Shown here piece after piece: positions 8,135 through 17,338 of a stretch of DNA of 64,000 nucleotides. The translations under genes were made by a program, and so were the position numbers. The first letter of the stretch is position 1. Each line of letters begins with the position of its first letter. This DNA is from Cuneatibacter caecimuris (GTDB lineage Bacteria > Bacillota > Clostridia > Lachnospirales > Lachnospiraceae): positions 124,001 to 188,000 of the forward strand of contig NZ_SGXF01000006.1 in NCBI RefSeq assembly GCF_004216775.1, read 5' to 3'. Under the pieces are notes generated by a model, which worked only from the letters and a program-made list of their open reading frames with translations, did not search any database and was not told where the DNA came from.

Positions 8135-8932
8135 CTAAAACCGCTTCTTGCACCATTTTTCCAGTACTTGTATGATCTGATACAGAACCATTGCCATAAT
8201 ACAGAGAATCACAATAGAGAGCATTACCCAATCCATTTTGAATACCTGGCTGCCATAAATGATCAGATACCCCAGGCCGGCCTGAGCGGCAAGGAATTCT
8301 CCGATGATCACGCCCACCAGGCACAGTCCGATATTCACCTTCATATTGCTGATGATCGTCGGAATGTTGCCTGGAAGCAGCACCCGTTTCAGCACATCTG
8401 TTTTGTGCCCTCCCAGCGTATAGATCAGCTTGATCAGATCCGGATCTGCACTTCTGAACCCGGTATACAATGTCATCATAGAACCGAATACAGAAATGGA
8501 AACAGCAGCCACAATAATGGTAGTGGGATTTGCGCCCAGCCATACGATCAGCACCGGCGCCAGCGCAGATTTCGGCAGGCTGTTGAGCATCACCAGATAA
8601 GGTTCCAAAACGGCGGACGCCATGGGGCTGGCCCACAGGCCGATGGCGCAGCTCACGCCCAGCACCATCACCAGTAAAAAACTGACCAGGGTTTCCAGCA
8701 GCGTTATGCCGGTGTGCATCAGAATGCTGCCGTCCTTCATCATGTCCATCAGGCACATCGCCATTCTGGACGGGCTGCTGAAAATAAAGTCGTTCAGGAT
8801 TCCCAGACGCGCAGTAAGCTCCCAAACTCCCAGAAGCAGCAGTAAAAGCAAAAGGCGCAGGACGGTAATCCGTATTTTCCGCATCTTTCTCTGATGCAGA
8901 TATTCCTCCTGCGCTGTCATTTCATGACGCAT
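8135..8932 (-). CDS. ABC transporter permease, SsuC/TauC/NrtB type
   Basis: This inner-membrane protein of 265 residues has about six hydrophobic segments and the binding-protein-dependent permease region with LPKSALAPVLIVWLGANP. It would form the channel for a small nutrient such as a sulfonate, nitrate, or pyrimidine/thiamine precursor. It overlaps the ATPase gene by 11 nt and has GGAG 9 nt upstream; an in-frame ATG at 8920 is the alternative. No periplasmic-type binding protein gene lies nearby, so the substrate cannot be assigned. Confidence 0.85.
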   Translation of the reverse strand: MRHEMTAQEEYLHQRKMRKIRITVLRLLLLLLLLGVWELTARLGILNDFIFSSPSRMAMCLMDMMKDGSILMHTGITLLETLVSFLLVMVLGVSCAIGLWASPMASAVLEPYLVMLNSLPKSALAPVLIVWLGANPTTIIVAAVSISVFGSMMTLYTGFRSADPDLIKLIYTLGGHKTDVLKRVLLPGNIPTIISNMKVNIGLCLVGVIIGEFLAAQAGLGYLIIYGSQVFKMDWVMLSIVILCIMAMVLYQIIQVLEKWCKKRF

Positions 8933-9692
8933 GATCTTCCAACTCCTTCCACACCTGATTAAAATATCCGGAGAATTCCGGAGAGTTCCGGCGGGCCAGA
9001 GGAGTGAGGTTCTGATCGGCAAAGGTAATGGGAATCACAGACGCCACTGTAGCCGGACGGCTGGACAACACATAAATCCGGTTGCCCACGCTGATCGCTT
9101 CTGACAGATCATGGGTAACCAGAATCGCAGTCTTTTTTTCCTGCCGGATGATTTTATAAATATCATCGCAAACCTGCAGCCTGGTCTGGTAATCCAGGGC
9201 TGAAAAGGGTTCATCCAAAAGCAGCATTTCCGGTTCCAGCGCCAGCGTCCTGATCAGGGCGGCCCGCTGCCGCATCCCGCCGGACAGCTGAGAGGGCCTG
9301 GCCTGCGCAAATTCCCCCAGCCCGTAAGTCTCCATCATTTCCCGCACCTGATTCTTCCGCTGCGGCGTCAGCTTATGCTGAATCTCCAGGCCCAGCGTCA
9401 CATTGCTGAAAATTGTGCGCCATTCAAAAAGATGGTCCTTCTGCAGCATGTAGCCAATGTTGGTACTGTTTTCTTCCAGCGGCTTTCCCTGGATCAGAAT
9501 TTCCCCCTGCTCTGGTTTCAGCAGCCCGCAGATCAGGGAAAGCAACGTGGATTTACCGCAGCCGGACGGTCCTACCACCGCGATGAATTCCCCCTCCTCC
9601 GCTTCAAGGCTGATATCGGAAAGAGCCTTTGTTTCCCCGGTTTCTTCGTGATATGAAAAAGAAATATGCTTCATTTCCAGAAATGGGCTCAT
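8922..9692 (-). CDS. ABC transporter ATP-binding protein, SsuB/TauB type
   Basis: This 256-residue ATPase has Walker A GPSGCGKSTLL, a Q-loop in YMLQKDHLF, signature LSGGMRQRAALIRTL, Walker B MLLLDEPFSALD, and the switch His in LVTHDLSEAI. It pairs with the overlapping permease. The start at 9692 follows AAGGAGG; the frame extends further upstream without a credible start, through the terminator of the previous gene. Confidence 0.92.
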   Translation of the reverse strand: MSPFLEMKHISFSYHEETGETKALSDISLEAEEGEFIAVVGPSGCGKSTLLSLICGLLKPEQGEILIQGKPLEENSTNIGYMLQKDHLFEWRTIFSNVTLGLEIQHKLTPQRKNQVREMMETYGLGEFAQARPSQLSGGMRQRAALIRTLALEPEMLLLDEPFSALDYQTRLQVCDDIYKIIRQEKKTAILVTHDLSEAISVGNRIYVLSSRPATVASVIPITFADQNLTPLARRNSPEFSGYFNQVWKELEDHAS

Positions 9693-9720
9693 ATACAACC
9701 TCCTTAACAGATATATAATT

Positions 9721-9750
9721 ATGATATGGCAGGAAACAGAAAGGTTGCAA
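9721..9750 (-). promoter_or_regulatory. Promoter of the ABC importer operon
   Basis: On the minus strand TTGCAA (9750-9745) and TATCAT (9726-9721) are 18 nt apart, immediately after the degV terminator. Confidence 0.55.
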
Positions 9751-9760
9751 GCAGAAAGGG

Positions 9761-9810
9761 ACAAAACAAAACCTGCTGCCGTAAGACTTTGCATCTCACA
9801 GGCAGCAGGT
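9761..9810 (-). terminator. Terminator of degV
   Basis: On the minus strand ACCTGCTGCC pairs with GGCAGCAGGT across a 20-nt loop, followed by TTTGTTTTG. It lies 27 nt past the degV stop. Confidence 0.85.
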
Positions 9811-9837
9811 ATATAATAATCTGATTGTTCGGACGGA

Positions 9838-10683
9838 TCAGCAGGCCACAATAATGCCTCCGTCGCTGGCATATAAAGTGGATACGCCGGCTGTTTCCGT
9901 AATATAAACATCCCGGAAGGAGCCCCTTTTCAAAAATTCTTCTTTCACAAATTCAGCGCGGTCCGGGCAGTTGCAGTGAGCGATGCCCAGGGTGCGGTTC
10001 TCCTGATCAGGCACAGAACCCACCACCGTTTCCACCATCCGCACAAGAGCCCTGTTAATTCCTCTGGCCTGGTCCACCTTGATGATCACGCCATGGTCAG
10101 CTCCCATCACGGGCTTGATATTCAAAGCGCTGGCAAAAAAAGCCTTGATTCCGGAGAGGCGCCCGTTCTTCCGGAGAGATTCCAGCGTCTCCAACACGAA
10201 AAAGGTGGACATTCTGTCCCGGAAATCCGCCGCTCTTTTGACAATCTCATCAAAAGACAGGCCAGCTTCCGCCAGACGCTGGATTTCAAACCCCAGCAGC
10301 GCCTCTCCGCAGGAAGCGGAATCAGAACTGAATACGGCAACCTGTTTGCCGCACCCCTTATGTTCTTCCTCCAGCGTGCGTTTGGCTACCATTGCTGAAT
10401 TATATGTTCCGCTGAGGTGCTCTGACAAGGTTATGACAAAAATCATCTCAGCTTCTGTACTGAGGTAAGCGTTGAGAAAAGCCTCCGGCGCAGGGCAGGC
10501 TGACTTGGGACATTCCGGGCTGGCGGCAACCAGGCGGATAAAGCGAAGCTGGTCAAAGCTCTCATCGTCCACAATCTGCTCCTCTTCTACCTGCAATGTC
10601 AATGGAATCAGCTGAAAATGCGGATCTTTCTTCTTCTCCGGTGTTAAATCCATACAGCTGTCCCCGATAATCAAATAACTCAT
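9838..10683 (-). CDS. DegV family fatty-acid-binding protein
   Basis: This protein of about 281 residues starts MSYLIIGDSCMDLTPE, the usual DegV opening, and contains the ITLSEHLSGTYNSA lipid-contact region. Family members bind a single fatty acid and can act as the FakB subunit that presents it to a fatty acid kinase. The start at 10683 has GGAGG 9 nt upstream. It is monocistronic, with its own promoter and terminator. Ligand preference cannot be read here. Confidence 0.88.
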   Translation of the reverse strand: MSYLIIGDSCMDLTPEKKKDPHFQLIPLTLQVEEEQIVDDESFDQLRFIRLVAASPECPKSACPAPEAFLNAYLSTEAEMIFVITLSEHLSGTYNSAMVAKRTLEEEHKGCGKQVAVFSSDSASCGEALLGFEIQRLAEAGLSFDEIVKRAADFRDRMSTFFVLETLESLRKNGRLSGIKAFFASALNIKPVMGADHGVIIKVDQARGINRALVRMVETVVGSVPDQENRTLGIAHCNCPDRAEFVKEEFLKRGSFRDVYITETAGVSTLYASDGGIIVAC

Positions 10684-10722
10684 GAACCAATTCCTCCACA
10701 TACATGGTTTTTAATACCATAT

Positions 10723-10751
10723 ACTATAGCATGAATTAACGCATTTGAAAA
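10723..10751 (-). promoter_or_regulatory. Promoter of degV
   Basis: On the minus strand TTTTCA (10751-10746) and TATAGT (10728-10723) are 17 nt apart. Confidence 0.5.
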
Positions 10752-10782
10752 GGGGGATTTCTAGGTTTCTTCGTTCTAATTA

Positions 10783-12081
10783 TTAAGTTTCTGTAAAATA
10801 GGCTTCCAGAAGATGGTTCAGATTACGCTGAGAATCTCTGCCGCATAATTCCCGCGCCGAATGCATTGCCAGCATGGGAATCCCGATATCTGCCGCCAGT
10901 ACAGGCAGCCAGGAGGAGGACAGTGAACCCAGCGTGCCCCCTCCGGGAATATCTGAACGGTTGGTAAATTCCCCGTAAGGAATATTATTTTTCCTGCAGA
11001 TTCCCTCTATAATGGCAATCGCCTGCCCGTCTGTGGCATACCTCTGATTCGTGGAGAGTTTCACGGCAACCTCTCCCCGCAGAGTCAGCTGGTTTACAGG
11101 GTCACATTTTTCTATATGATTGGGATGGACGGCATGTGCCACATCCACGGACAGCAGAAAGCTGTCCGCTGCCGCTGTGAGATACTGGGAGCGGCCTCTT
11201 CCCATCCCGCAGAGAATCTTTTCCAGCAGCCAGGACAGCTGTACGGAGTCCGCGCCCTGCTTTGTTTTAGATCCCACCTCTTCATTATCAAAAAGAGCGA
11301 TCACATCGTATCCTTCCGCCCTGTCTCCATTGATGATGCCGTTCAGGCAGGCCTGGCAGGAAGTCACATTATCCAGGCGCGGGGAGGAGATCATGGATTT
11401 ATCCGCTCCGCAGAGCGCCGGTGATTCGCAGCAGTATACATATAGATCAAAGCTCAGGATATCTTCTGGCTTAACCTGCAGTTCTTTTGCCAGCACACTG
11501 GCAAACTTCAGTTCTTCCGCCCCTTCCTTTTCTTCAGGGAACACCCCCATAAGCGGCAGAAGATCAATCTGCTGGTTCAGCGCTGCTCCCTGATTTACCT
11601 CCCGGTTCATATGGATCGCCAGATTCGGCAAGGTCAGAAGCGGGCGCTGAAAATCAATCAGACGCATTTGGGGATGGAAAACATCTTCTCCTTTCAGCGC
11701 CACTCTTCCGGCTATCGATAAAGGGCGGTCCAGCCAGGTATTATAAATAGGGCCTCCGTAAACTTCTGTATTCAATTTTGCGTAGGTTCCGGATTTCATA
11801 TCCGGATTTGCTTTAATCCGCAGGCAGGGCCAGTCCGTATGGGCAGCCGCAATCCGGAAAGACTGGTGGAAATTCACCCCCGGATTCACCTTGAACGCAA
11901 AAAGCGTGGTCCCATACACATTCACATAGCGCCGGTCTCCGGGATTCAGGCTCCATTCCTGATTCATATGCAGCTGGGTAAAGCCAGCCTCCTCCAGCTG
12001 CCGGATCCCTTCCTGTACTATATGGAAAGGCGATGTGGCCGCGGTCAATGTATGGAACAGCTGTCTCACTGATTCATTCAT
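10783..12081 (-). CDS. M18 family metallo-aminopeptidase
   Basis: This 432-residue cytosolic zinc peptidase removes N-terminal residues, classically Asp or Glu, from peptides. Metal and catalytic blocks are in place: AAHTDWPCLRIK near residue 79, FDNEEVGSKTKQGA near 264, SVDVAHAVHPNHIEKCDPV near 312, and GGGTLGSLSSS near 391. Length agrees with the family. Bacterial members are often labelled ApeB, but substrate preference is not visible. An AGGAGG-like site precedes the ATG. Confidence 0.92.
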   Translation of the reverse strand: MNESVRQLFHTLTAATSPFHIVQEGIRQLEEAGFTQLHMNQEWSLNPGDRRYVNVYGTTLFAFKVNPGVNFHQSFRIAAAHTDWPCLRIKANPDMKSGTYAKLNTEVYGGPIYNTWLDRPLSIAGRVALKGEDVFHPQMRLIDFQRPLLTLPNLAIHMNREVNQGAALNQQIDLLPLMGVFPEEKEGAEELKFASVLAKELQVKPEDILSFDLYVYCCESPALCGADKSMISSPRLDNVTSCQACLNGIINGDRAEGYDVIALFDNEEVGSKTKQGADSVQLSWLLEKILCGMGRGRSQYLTAAADSFLLSVDVAHAVHPNHIEKCDPVNQLTLRGEVAVKLSTNQRYATDGQAIAIIEGICRKNNIPYGEFTNRSDIPGGGTLGSLSSSWLPVLAADIGIPMLAMHSARELCGRDSQRNLNHLLEAYFTET

Positions 12082-12230
12082 CCTTTGTTCCTCCTATCAA
12101 ACATATTCTGAAAAAGCTCAGACTCTATTCTATATGAACCGGGACAATTCTTCAAGTTCCCCTTTCTATTTTTTCAGATTTATATTATACTCTTTTCAGA
12201 GGCTTCTGAACGTGGAGGAAAGAAAAACAT

Positions 12231-12725
12231 ATGATCGCATGCAGAATTACTGATTTAAAAACCTTTACAAAACAGCTGTTCATGGAACAGCTGATGGACC
12301 GTTTCCTGGTCTCTGAGGCCGGCTTTGCCACCGCGCAGACGATACAGATCGACGGAATGATCAACAGGGAATTTTTCGGAGCGGAACAGCCGGCATGGGC
12401 GGCGGACGGATATCTTCCCTGGGAACAGCTCCGGCCGCTTTGTTTCCAGATGATAAAGGGGCGCCGGCTCCCGCTTTCTTTTAAAATCGTTTTCCGGCTG
12501 CCTTCAGAAAAACTGAGCAGCATTCTGGAATCAGCCGGCGCTTCCATAGCCCCGGAAGATGTGGACGCTCTGTTTTTAAATCTGGTTTACCGCAATGATA
12601 TGATGGTGCTGACCACAGGCACCTCTCTAAAAATATTTACTCTGGACAAAAGCCTGGATACCGCCTGGGACCGCTATGTCCGCTGGTTCCTGGAAGAACG
12701 CGGCGTTTCCTGGGAAGAAGCCTGA
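12231..12725 (+). CDS. Conserved hypothetical protein, DUF5721-like
   Basis: This 164-residue protein has no signal peptide or membrane segment. It begins MIACRITDLKTFTKQLFMEQ and contains IDGMINREFFG, a pattern I associate with a Lachnospiraceae family of unknown function (DUF5721). GGAGG precedes the ATG. It lies just upstream of the htpG control region, but the CIRCE operator and a promoter separate the two, so they need not be co-transcribed. No function is proposed. Confidence 0.65.
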   Translation: MIACRITDLKTFTKQLFMEQLMDRFLVSEAGFATAQTIQIDGMINREFFGAEQPAWAADGYLPWEQLRPLCFQMIKGRRLPLSFKIVFRLPSEKLSSILESAGASIAPEDVDALFLNLVYRNDMMVLTTGTSLKIFTLDKSLDTAWDRYVRWFLEERGVSWEEA

Positions 12726-12755
12726 TATGGGATTTATCCTTTTTTTATAAAATTA

Positions 12756-12782
12756 TTAGCACTCGTTTATAACGAGTGCTAA
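12756..12782 (+). promoter_or_regulatory. CIRCE operator (HrcA binding site) upstream of htpG
   Basis: TTAGCACTC-N9-GAGTGCTAA is a perfect match to the CIRCE consensus, with exactly nine bases between arms. It ends 7 nt before the -35 box of the htpG promoter. HrcA repression is therefore expected. Confidence 0.95.
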
Positions 12783-12789
12783 TTTTCTA

Positions 12790-12818
12790 TTGACTTTTCT
12801 CTCCCGCCGCGCTAAAAT
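12790..12818 (+). promoter_or_regulatory. htpG promoter (vegetative sigma factor)
   Basis: TTGACT (12790-12795) and TAAAAT (12813-12818) are 17 nt apart, directly downstream of CIRCE. Confidence 0.85.
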
Positions 12819-12855
12819 ACCTTGCAGAATGATAAAACAAAGGAGTGTTGAAACC

Positions 12856-14856
12856 ATGCAGAAGCAAGGTACATTATCTATCAACAGCGAAAATATTTTC
12901 CCGATCATCAAAAAGTGGCTCTATTCTGATCACGATATCTTTATGCGCGAGCTGATTTCCAATGGCTGTGACGCCATTACAAAGCTGAAAAAGCTGGATA
13001 TGATGGGGGAATATTCCATTCCTGAAGACAATCAGTTTAAGATCCGTGTCGTTGTGAATTCCAAAGATAAAACCATTAAATTCATTGATAACGGCATCGG
13101 GATGACTGCGCAGGAGTTGGACGAGTACATCAACCAGATCGCTTTTTCCGGCGCTCAGGCGTTCCTGGAAAAATACAAGGACAAGACAAATGAAGACCAG
13201 ATCATCGGGCATTTCGGCCTGGGGTTCTACTCCGCTTTTATGGTAGCGGACCGGGTTGCCATTGATACCCTCTCCTGGCAGGACGGCGCCGCCGCGGTGC
13301 ACTGGGAGTCAGAGGAAGGCACCAGCTTTGAGATGGCTGACAGCCAGAAGTCTGAAGTGGGCACTGAAATCACCCTGTATCTCAACGAGGACAGCTATGA
13401 GTTTTCCAATGAATACCGGGCGCGGGAAATCATTGAAAAATATTGTGCATTTATGCCTGTGGAAATCTATCTAGAGGACGAGGCTGCAGAACCCCAGTAT
13501 GAGACCATCGAAAAAGATGATCTGAAAGAAACGGATGAAATCGTTGAAACGGTAGTGGAAGAGGCGAAAACAGAAGAAAAAGAAAATGAGGACGGAACGA
13601 AAGAGACCGTAGAAATTTCTCCCCGTACAGAAAAATATAAAATAAATAAGCGCCCTGTCCCGCTCAATGACACTACCCCGCTCTGGAATAAGCATCCCAA
13701 TGAGTGCACCGAAGAGGAATATAAAGAATTTTACCGCAAGGTATTCATGGATTTCAAGGAGCCTTTATTCTGGATTCACCTGAACATGGACTACCCGTTC
13801 AACCTCAAGGGCATTCTCTACTTCCCAAAAATCAATATGGAATATGAATCCATTGAGGGAACTATTAAACTGTATAACAACCAGGTATTCATTGCGGACA
13901 ATATCAAAGAAGTGATTCCGGAGTTCCTGATGCTGCTCAAAGGCGTGATCGACTGCCCCGACCTGCCTCTGAACGTGTCCAGAAGCGCGCTGCAGAATGA
14001 CGGCTTTGTCAAGAAGATCTCTGATTACATTTCCAAAAAGGTAGCGGATAAACTGTCCGGCATGTGCAAAACCGACCGGGAGAATTATGAAAAATACTGG
14101 GATGATATCAATCCCTTCATCAAATTCGGCTGCCTGAAAGACGAGAAATTTGCCGAAAAGATGAACGATTATATTCTGTTCAAGAATCTGGACGGCAAAT
14201 ATCTGACGCTGAAGGACTGCCTGGAAGAAAATGAGAAGGAACACAAAAATCAGGTGTTCTATGTGACAGATGAAAAGGAACAGGGACAGTATATCCATAT
14301 GTTCCGGGAAGCAGGAATCGATGCAGTTATTCTGAAACATAACATCGATACCCCTTTCATCTCCCATCTGGAAATGAAAAACAAAGATGTGAAATTCGTC
14401 CGGATTGACGCTGATCTCACAGATGCTTTTAAGTCTGAAGAAACAGGTGATGAGGAGAAAGTGAAAAAGCAGTCTGAAGAACTGACCGCCCTGTTTAAAA
14501 AAGCCCTGAATAACGAAAATCTCTCTGTTCAGGTTGAGCATTTGAAAAATGATAAGATCGCTTCCATGATGACCATGTCGGAAGAAGGCCGCCGGATGCA
14601 GGAAATGATGAAAATGTACAGCATGTACGGCATGGACCCTTCCATGTTCGGAGGAAAAGACGGAGAAAACCTGGTTCTGAATCTGAACCATCCTCTGGTG
14701 CAGTATCTGGCGGAACACCAGGACGGCGGCCACACCACCACCATCTGCGAACAGTTGTATGATCTGGCGCAGCTGGGCCACGGCACGCTTTCGCCGGAAC
14801 AGATGACTAAATTCATATCCAGAAGCAATGAAATCATGCTGCTGCTGGCAAAGTAA
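12856..14856 (+). CDS. htpG: Hsp90-family chaperone HtpG
   Basis: This 666-residue protein is the bacterial Hsp90, an ATP-driven dimeric chaperone. The N-terminal GHKL ATPase motifs are present: ELISNGCDAITKL, DNGIGM and GHFGLGFYSAFMV. The middle domain has PLNVSRSALQND. A charged, Glu/Lys-rich linker near residues 215-265 is longer than in many bacterial HtpG proteins. AGGAG precedes the start at 12856; an upstream in-frame ATG at 12790 lies within the promoter and is rejected. Control by CIRCE is notable because B. subtilis htpG is not in the HrcA regulon. Confidence 0.97.
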   Translation: MQKQGTLSINSENIFPIIKKWLYSDHDIFMRELISNGCDAITKLKKLDMMGEYSIPEDNQFKIRVVVNSKDKTIKFIDNGIGMTAQELDEYINQIAFSGAQAFLEKYKDKTNEDQIIGHFGLGFYSAFMVADRVAIDTLSWQDGAAAVHWESEEGTSFEMADSQKSEVGTEITLYLNEDSYEFSNEYRAREIIEKYCAFMPVEIYLEDEAAEPQYETIEKDDLKETDEIVETVVEEAKTEEKENEDGTKETVEISPRTEKYKINKRPVPLNDTTPLWNKHPNECTEEEYKEFYRKVFMDFKEPLFWIHLNMDYPFNLKGILYFPKINMEYESIEGTIKLYNNQVFIADNIKEVIPEFLMLLKGVIDCPDLPLNVSRSALQNDGFVKKISDYISKKVADKLSGMCKTDRENYEKYWDDINPFIKFGCLKDEKFAEKMNDYILFKNLDGKYLTLKDCLEENEKEHKNQVFYVTDEKEQGQYIHMFREAGIDAVILKHNIDTPFISHLEMKNKDVKFVRIDADLTDAFKSEETGDEEKVKKQSEELTALFKKALNNENLSVQVEHLKNDKIASMMTMSEEGRRMQEMMKMYSMYGMDPSMFGGKDGENLVLNLNHPLVQYLAEHQDGGHTTTICEQLYDLAQLGHGTLSPEQMTKFISRSNEIMLLLAK

Positions 14857-14905
14857 GAGGAATATCGGCATTTTTAAAACAATGTTAATTTTTTCTCAAT
14901 TACCC

Positions 14906-14934
14906 TTGTAAATTCTGACGAAAAGTGATACGAT
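14906..14934 (+). promoter_or_regulatory. Promoter of the SDR gene
   Basis: TTGTAA (14906-14911) and TACGAT (14929-14934) are 17 nt apart. Confidence 0.7.
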
Positions 14935-14943
14935 TGGAATATC

Positions 14944-14968
14944 ATATTTGGGCTAAGATTCCAAATAT
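14944..14968 (+). promoter_or_regulatory. Inverted repeat near the SDR transcription start
   Basis: ATATTTGG-N9-CCAAATAT is a perfect 8-bp inverted repeat just downstream of the -10 box. Its place fits a repressor operator, though an mRNA 5' hairpin is equally possible. Confidence 0.45.
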
Positions 14969-14991
14969 ATCACGAAAGGAGATATTTTACA

Positions 14992-15759
14992 ATGGGTGAA
15001 TTAACCAACAAAACAGTGATCATCACAGGAGGCGGCAAAGGCGGCGGAATCGGCTATGGAATTTCCACCGCTTTTGCGAAAGAAGGAGCAAACCTTGTGA
15101 TCACCGGACGCAACGTGGAAAAACTGGAAAACGCCAAAGAAGAGCTGGAACGTTTGTATGGCATTCAGGTTCTGACGGTTCAGGCGGACGGCGGAGATGA
15201 AGAGCAGGTAAAAAATGTGATTGATGCTGCTGTGAAAGAATTCGGCAAAATCCATGTGCTGGTCAATAATGCGCAGAACTCTGCCTCCGGCGTGATGCTG
15301 GCTGACCATACCAAAGAAGATTTTGACAAAGCAATTTATTCCGGACTGTACGCAGTCTTCTTCTATATGAAGCATGCTTTCCCCTATCTGAAAGAGACAA
15401 AAGGATCTGTGATCAACTTTGCTTCCGGCGCCGGGCTGTTCGGCAAACCTGGCCAGAGCTCTTATGCTGCTGCAAAAGAAGGGATTCGCGGTCTGTCCAG
15501 AGTCGCCGCTACAGAGTGGGGGCCTTTCGGCGTCAATGTGAATATCATCTGCCCGCTTGTGATGACTGCTGCGCTGGAACAGTGGAAAGAAGCTTATCCT
15601 GAGGTGTACGCCCAGACCATCAAGGGCATTCCCGCGGGCAGATTCGGCGACGCGGAGAAGGATATCGGACGCACCTGCGTATTCCTGGCCAGCGACGCCG
15701 CTTCATACATCTCCGGCGAAACCATTACCATGCAGGGAGGCAGCGGTCTGAGACCCTGA
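14992..15759 (+). CDS. Short-chain dehydrogenase/reductase
   Basis: This 255-residue NAD(P)-dependent SDR of the classical type has glycine-rich TGGGKGGGIGYGIS near residue 12, LVNNAQNSASG (usual NNAG here NNAQ), catalytic Ser in NFASGAGLFG and the YAAAK motif near residue 159, and a C-terminal SYISGETITMQGG. Substrate is unknown; FabG-like reductases and hydroxysteroid dehydrogenases share this pattern. GGAG precedes the ATG. It is a single-gene unit with its own promoter, possible operator and terminator. Confidence 0.85.
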   Translation: MGELTNKTVIITGGGKGGGIGYGISTAFAKEGANLVITGRNVEKLENAKEELERLYGIQVLTVQADGGDEEQVKNVIDAAVKEFGKIHVLVNNAQNSASGVMLADHTKEDFDKAIYSGLYAVFFYMKHAFPYLKETKGSVINFASGAGLFGKPGQSSYAAAKEGIRGLSRVAATEWGPFGVNVNIICPLVMTAALEQWKEAYPEVYAQTIKGIPAGRFGDAEKDIGRTCVFLASDAASYISGETITMQGGSGLRP

Positions 15760-15782
15760 CTTTAATCTAACAAGAATTTTTA

Positions 15783-15818
15783 AAACCCTCAAAACCTAAT
15801 TTGGCTTTGAGGGTTTTT
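15783..15818. terminator. Bidirectional terminator between SDR and PHP genes
   Basis: AAACCCTCAAA and TTTGAGGGTTT form an 11-bp stem with TTTTT on the plus side and TTTTAAAAATTC on the minus side. It serves two convergent genes. Confidence 0.85.
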
Positions 15819-15847
15819 GCTGCACAGGAAGCTGCCTTCCCATCTCT

Positions 15848-17338
15848 TTATTTATTTTCAACAAGCACTGGTGAAACATAAGCCCACTGCCTGTTTTTCT
15901 GCGCCACTTCCATGTGGTAATAATCCCATTCCTGTTCCGGCCCCTGGTCTTCATACTCAAATCCAAAGGAAAATTGGGACTCCGGCAGGGCCCGGTGGAT
16001 TTTAAATGCCTGTGAATGGTACTGCTCCATGTGCATGGTATAACCGCCGGCAAGCAGTTCTCCCACTGAAGCCTCCACATTCTTTCCATTCATGCAGAAC
16101 TTTACTTTCGTCTCTTCTCCTCCCCGGATCTTTACCAGCACTGCGGAAGTGGAGGGATGGAGAGTGGATTTATTCCCTACTGTATCGCAGCAAAAGGAAA
16201 CGGAATTTTTGTTTTCCAGACAGATATCAGTGCAGATATCGTTCACCGTATCAGGAGCATATTTTTCTGTCTCGGAAGGCGCCAGCACGCTTCTGCCTCG
16301 AAAATACGGAACAGCAGAAAGAATATCGCCTCCTTCCACCTGGATCCGGCCGTTCCAGCGGTACAGCTCCTGGGAACCCCAGCCAAATTCTAAACGCAGC
16401 TTAAAGCAGCTGTCCACTCCTTTTGCGGCGTATTGTTCCCCATTGATCACATGGAGAGGAGTTCCGTTTTTATAAATCACAATTTTGTCCAGCCCGTATT
16501 CTGTCTCCACATGCCCGGAAATCAGCCGTTTTCCGGGCGACGTGATCTCGTCTCCCATCATACCGCCGTTTACTCTGAAATCACAGAGGATTCTGTCACC
16601 CGTGACGGCATAAGTATGCCGGGCCAGAATGGCTTTCCAGATGCCCTCCCGGGACTTCTCTTCCGCCAGCACCGCTGCCAGCCCATCCCCGTAGGAGCCG
16701 GGAAATCCCGCATGGTGGTCTGTGGAAGCCACAAATCCGAAATGATGTCCCTGTCTTAATCCCTCCAGCACGGTGTTTCTGGAATCTCTTGGCCCCATAT
16801 CATGGTAATAGGGGTAGTCCGCATCTTCCGCCATGGCGCAGCCGTGTTTGGAATATACCTCTACTACAGGAGAGATCCTGCTGTTAAATTTCCCCCAGTC
16901 AATCCCACGGTATCCCGGTGTATAGCCGATATGATGGGGCACCGCGACGGCCCCGGGACCGCATACTTCTACTAATTCTTCCGGAGTTTCACAGTCCTGC
17001 AGCACCATTCGGTCATTGCAGGTGAGAACATGGTGGTCCCCGAAGGCTCCCGAGTGCATTTCATAACCCTGAAATACCACAAAATCTTCTGTATTGGCTT
17101 CCGCCATTTTGGCGCGCACCTCTTCCCAGTGGTCTTTCAGTTTCTGAAAACCGGCCCGGTGAAAGCCTACCACAAATTCTGTTCCCGGCCCCTCCTCATA
17201 CATATCCGGCCACATCGCATGCCCTGTAATGCAGCAGAAATCCAGCTGGCTCTTCGCTCTGGCCAGCGCATTCTCCAATGTGCCGAATCCATAAGTGATC
17301 CCGCAGTGATTGTGCAGATCTCCCCAATAAACCTTCAT
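15848..17338 (-). CDS. PHP-like metal-dependent hydrolase (DUF3604-like)
   Basis: This protein of about 496 residues starts MKVYWGDLHNHCGITYGFGT. The DLHNH motif at 7-11, CCITGHAMWPD, VPHHIGYTPG and VASTDHHAGFPGSYGDG are consistent with the multi-metal site of the PHP superfamily. The C-terminal third looks like a beta-rich domain. Members of this type are largely uncharacterised; phosphoesterase activity is possible but unproven. Its ATG overlaps the stop of the upstream TPR/DUF4037 gene (ATGA), which implies coupled expression. Confidence 0.72.
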   Translation of the reverse strand: MKVYWGDLHNHCGITYGFGTLENALARAKSQLDFCCITGHAMWPDMYEEGPGTEFVVGFHRAGFQKLKDHWEEVRAKMAEANTEDFVVFQGYEMHSGAFGDHHVLTCNDRMVLQDCETPEELVEVCGPGAVAVPHHIGYTPGYRGIDWGKFNSRISPVVEVYSKHGCAMAEDADYPYYHDMGPRDSRNTVLEGLRQGHHFGFVASTDHHAGFPGSYGDGLAAVLAEEKSREGIWKAILARHTYAVTGDRILCDFRVNGGMMGDEITSPGKRLISGHVETEYGLDKIVIYKNGTPLHVINGEQYAAKGVDSCFKLRLEFGWGSQELYRWNGRIQVEGGDILSAVPYFRGRSVLAPSETEKYAPDTVNDICTDICLENKNSVSFCCDTVGNKSTLHPSTSAVLVKIRGGEETKVKFCMNGKNVEASVGELLAGGYTMHMEQYHSQAFKIHRALPESQFSFGFEYEDQGPEQEWDYYHMEVAQKNRQWAYVSPVLVENK

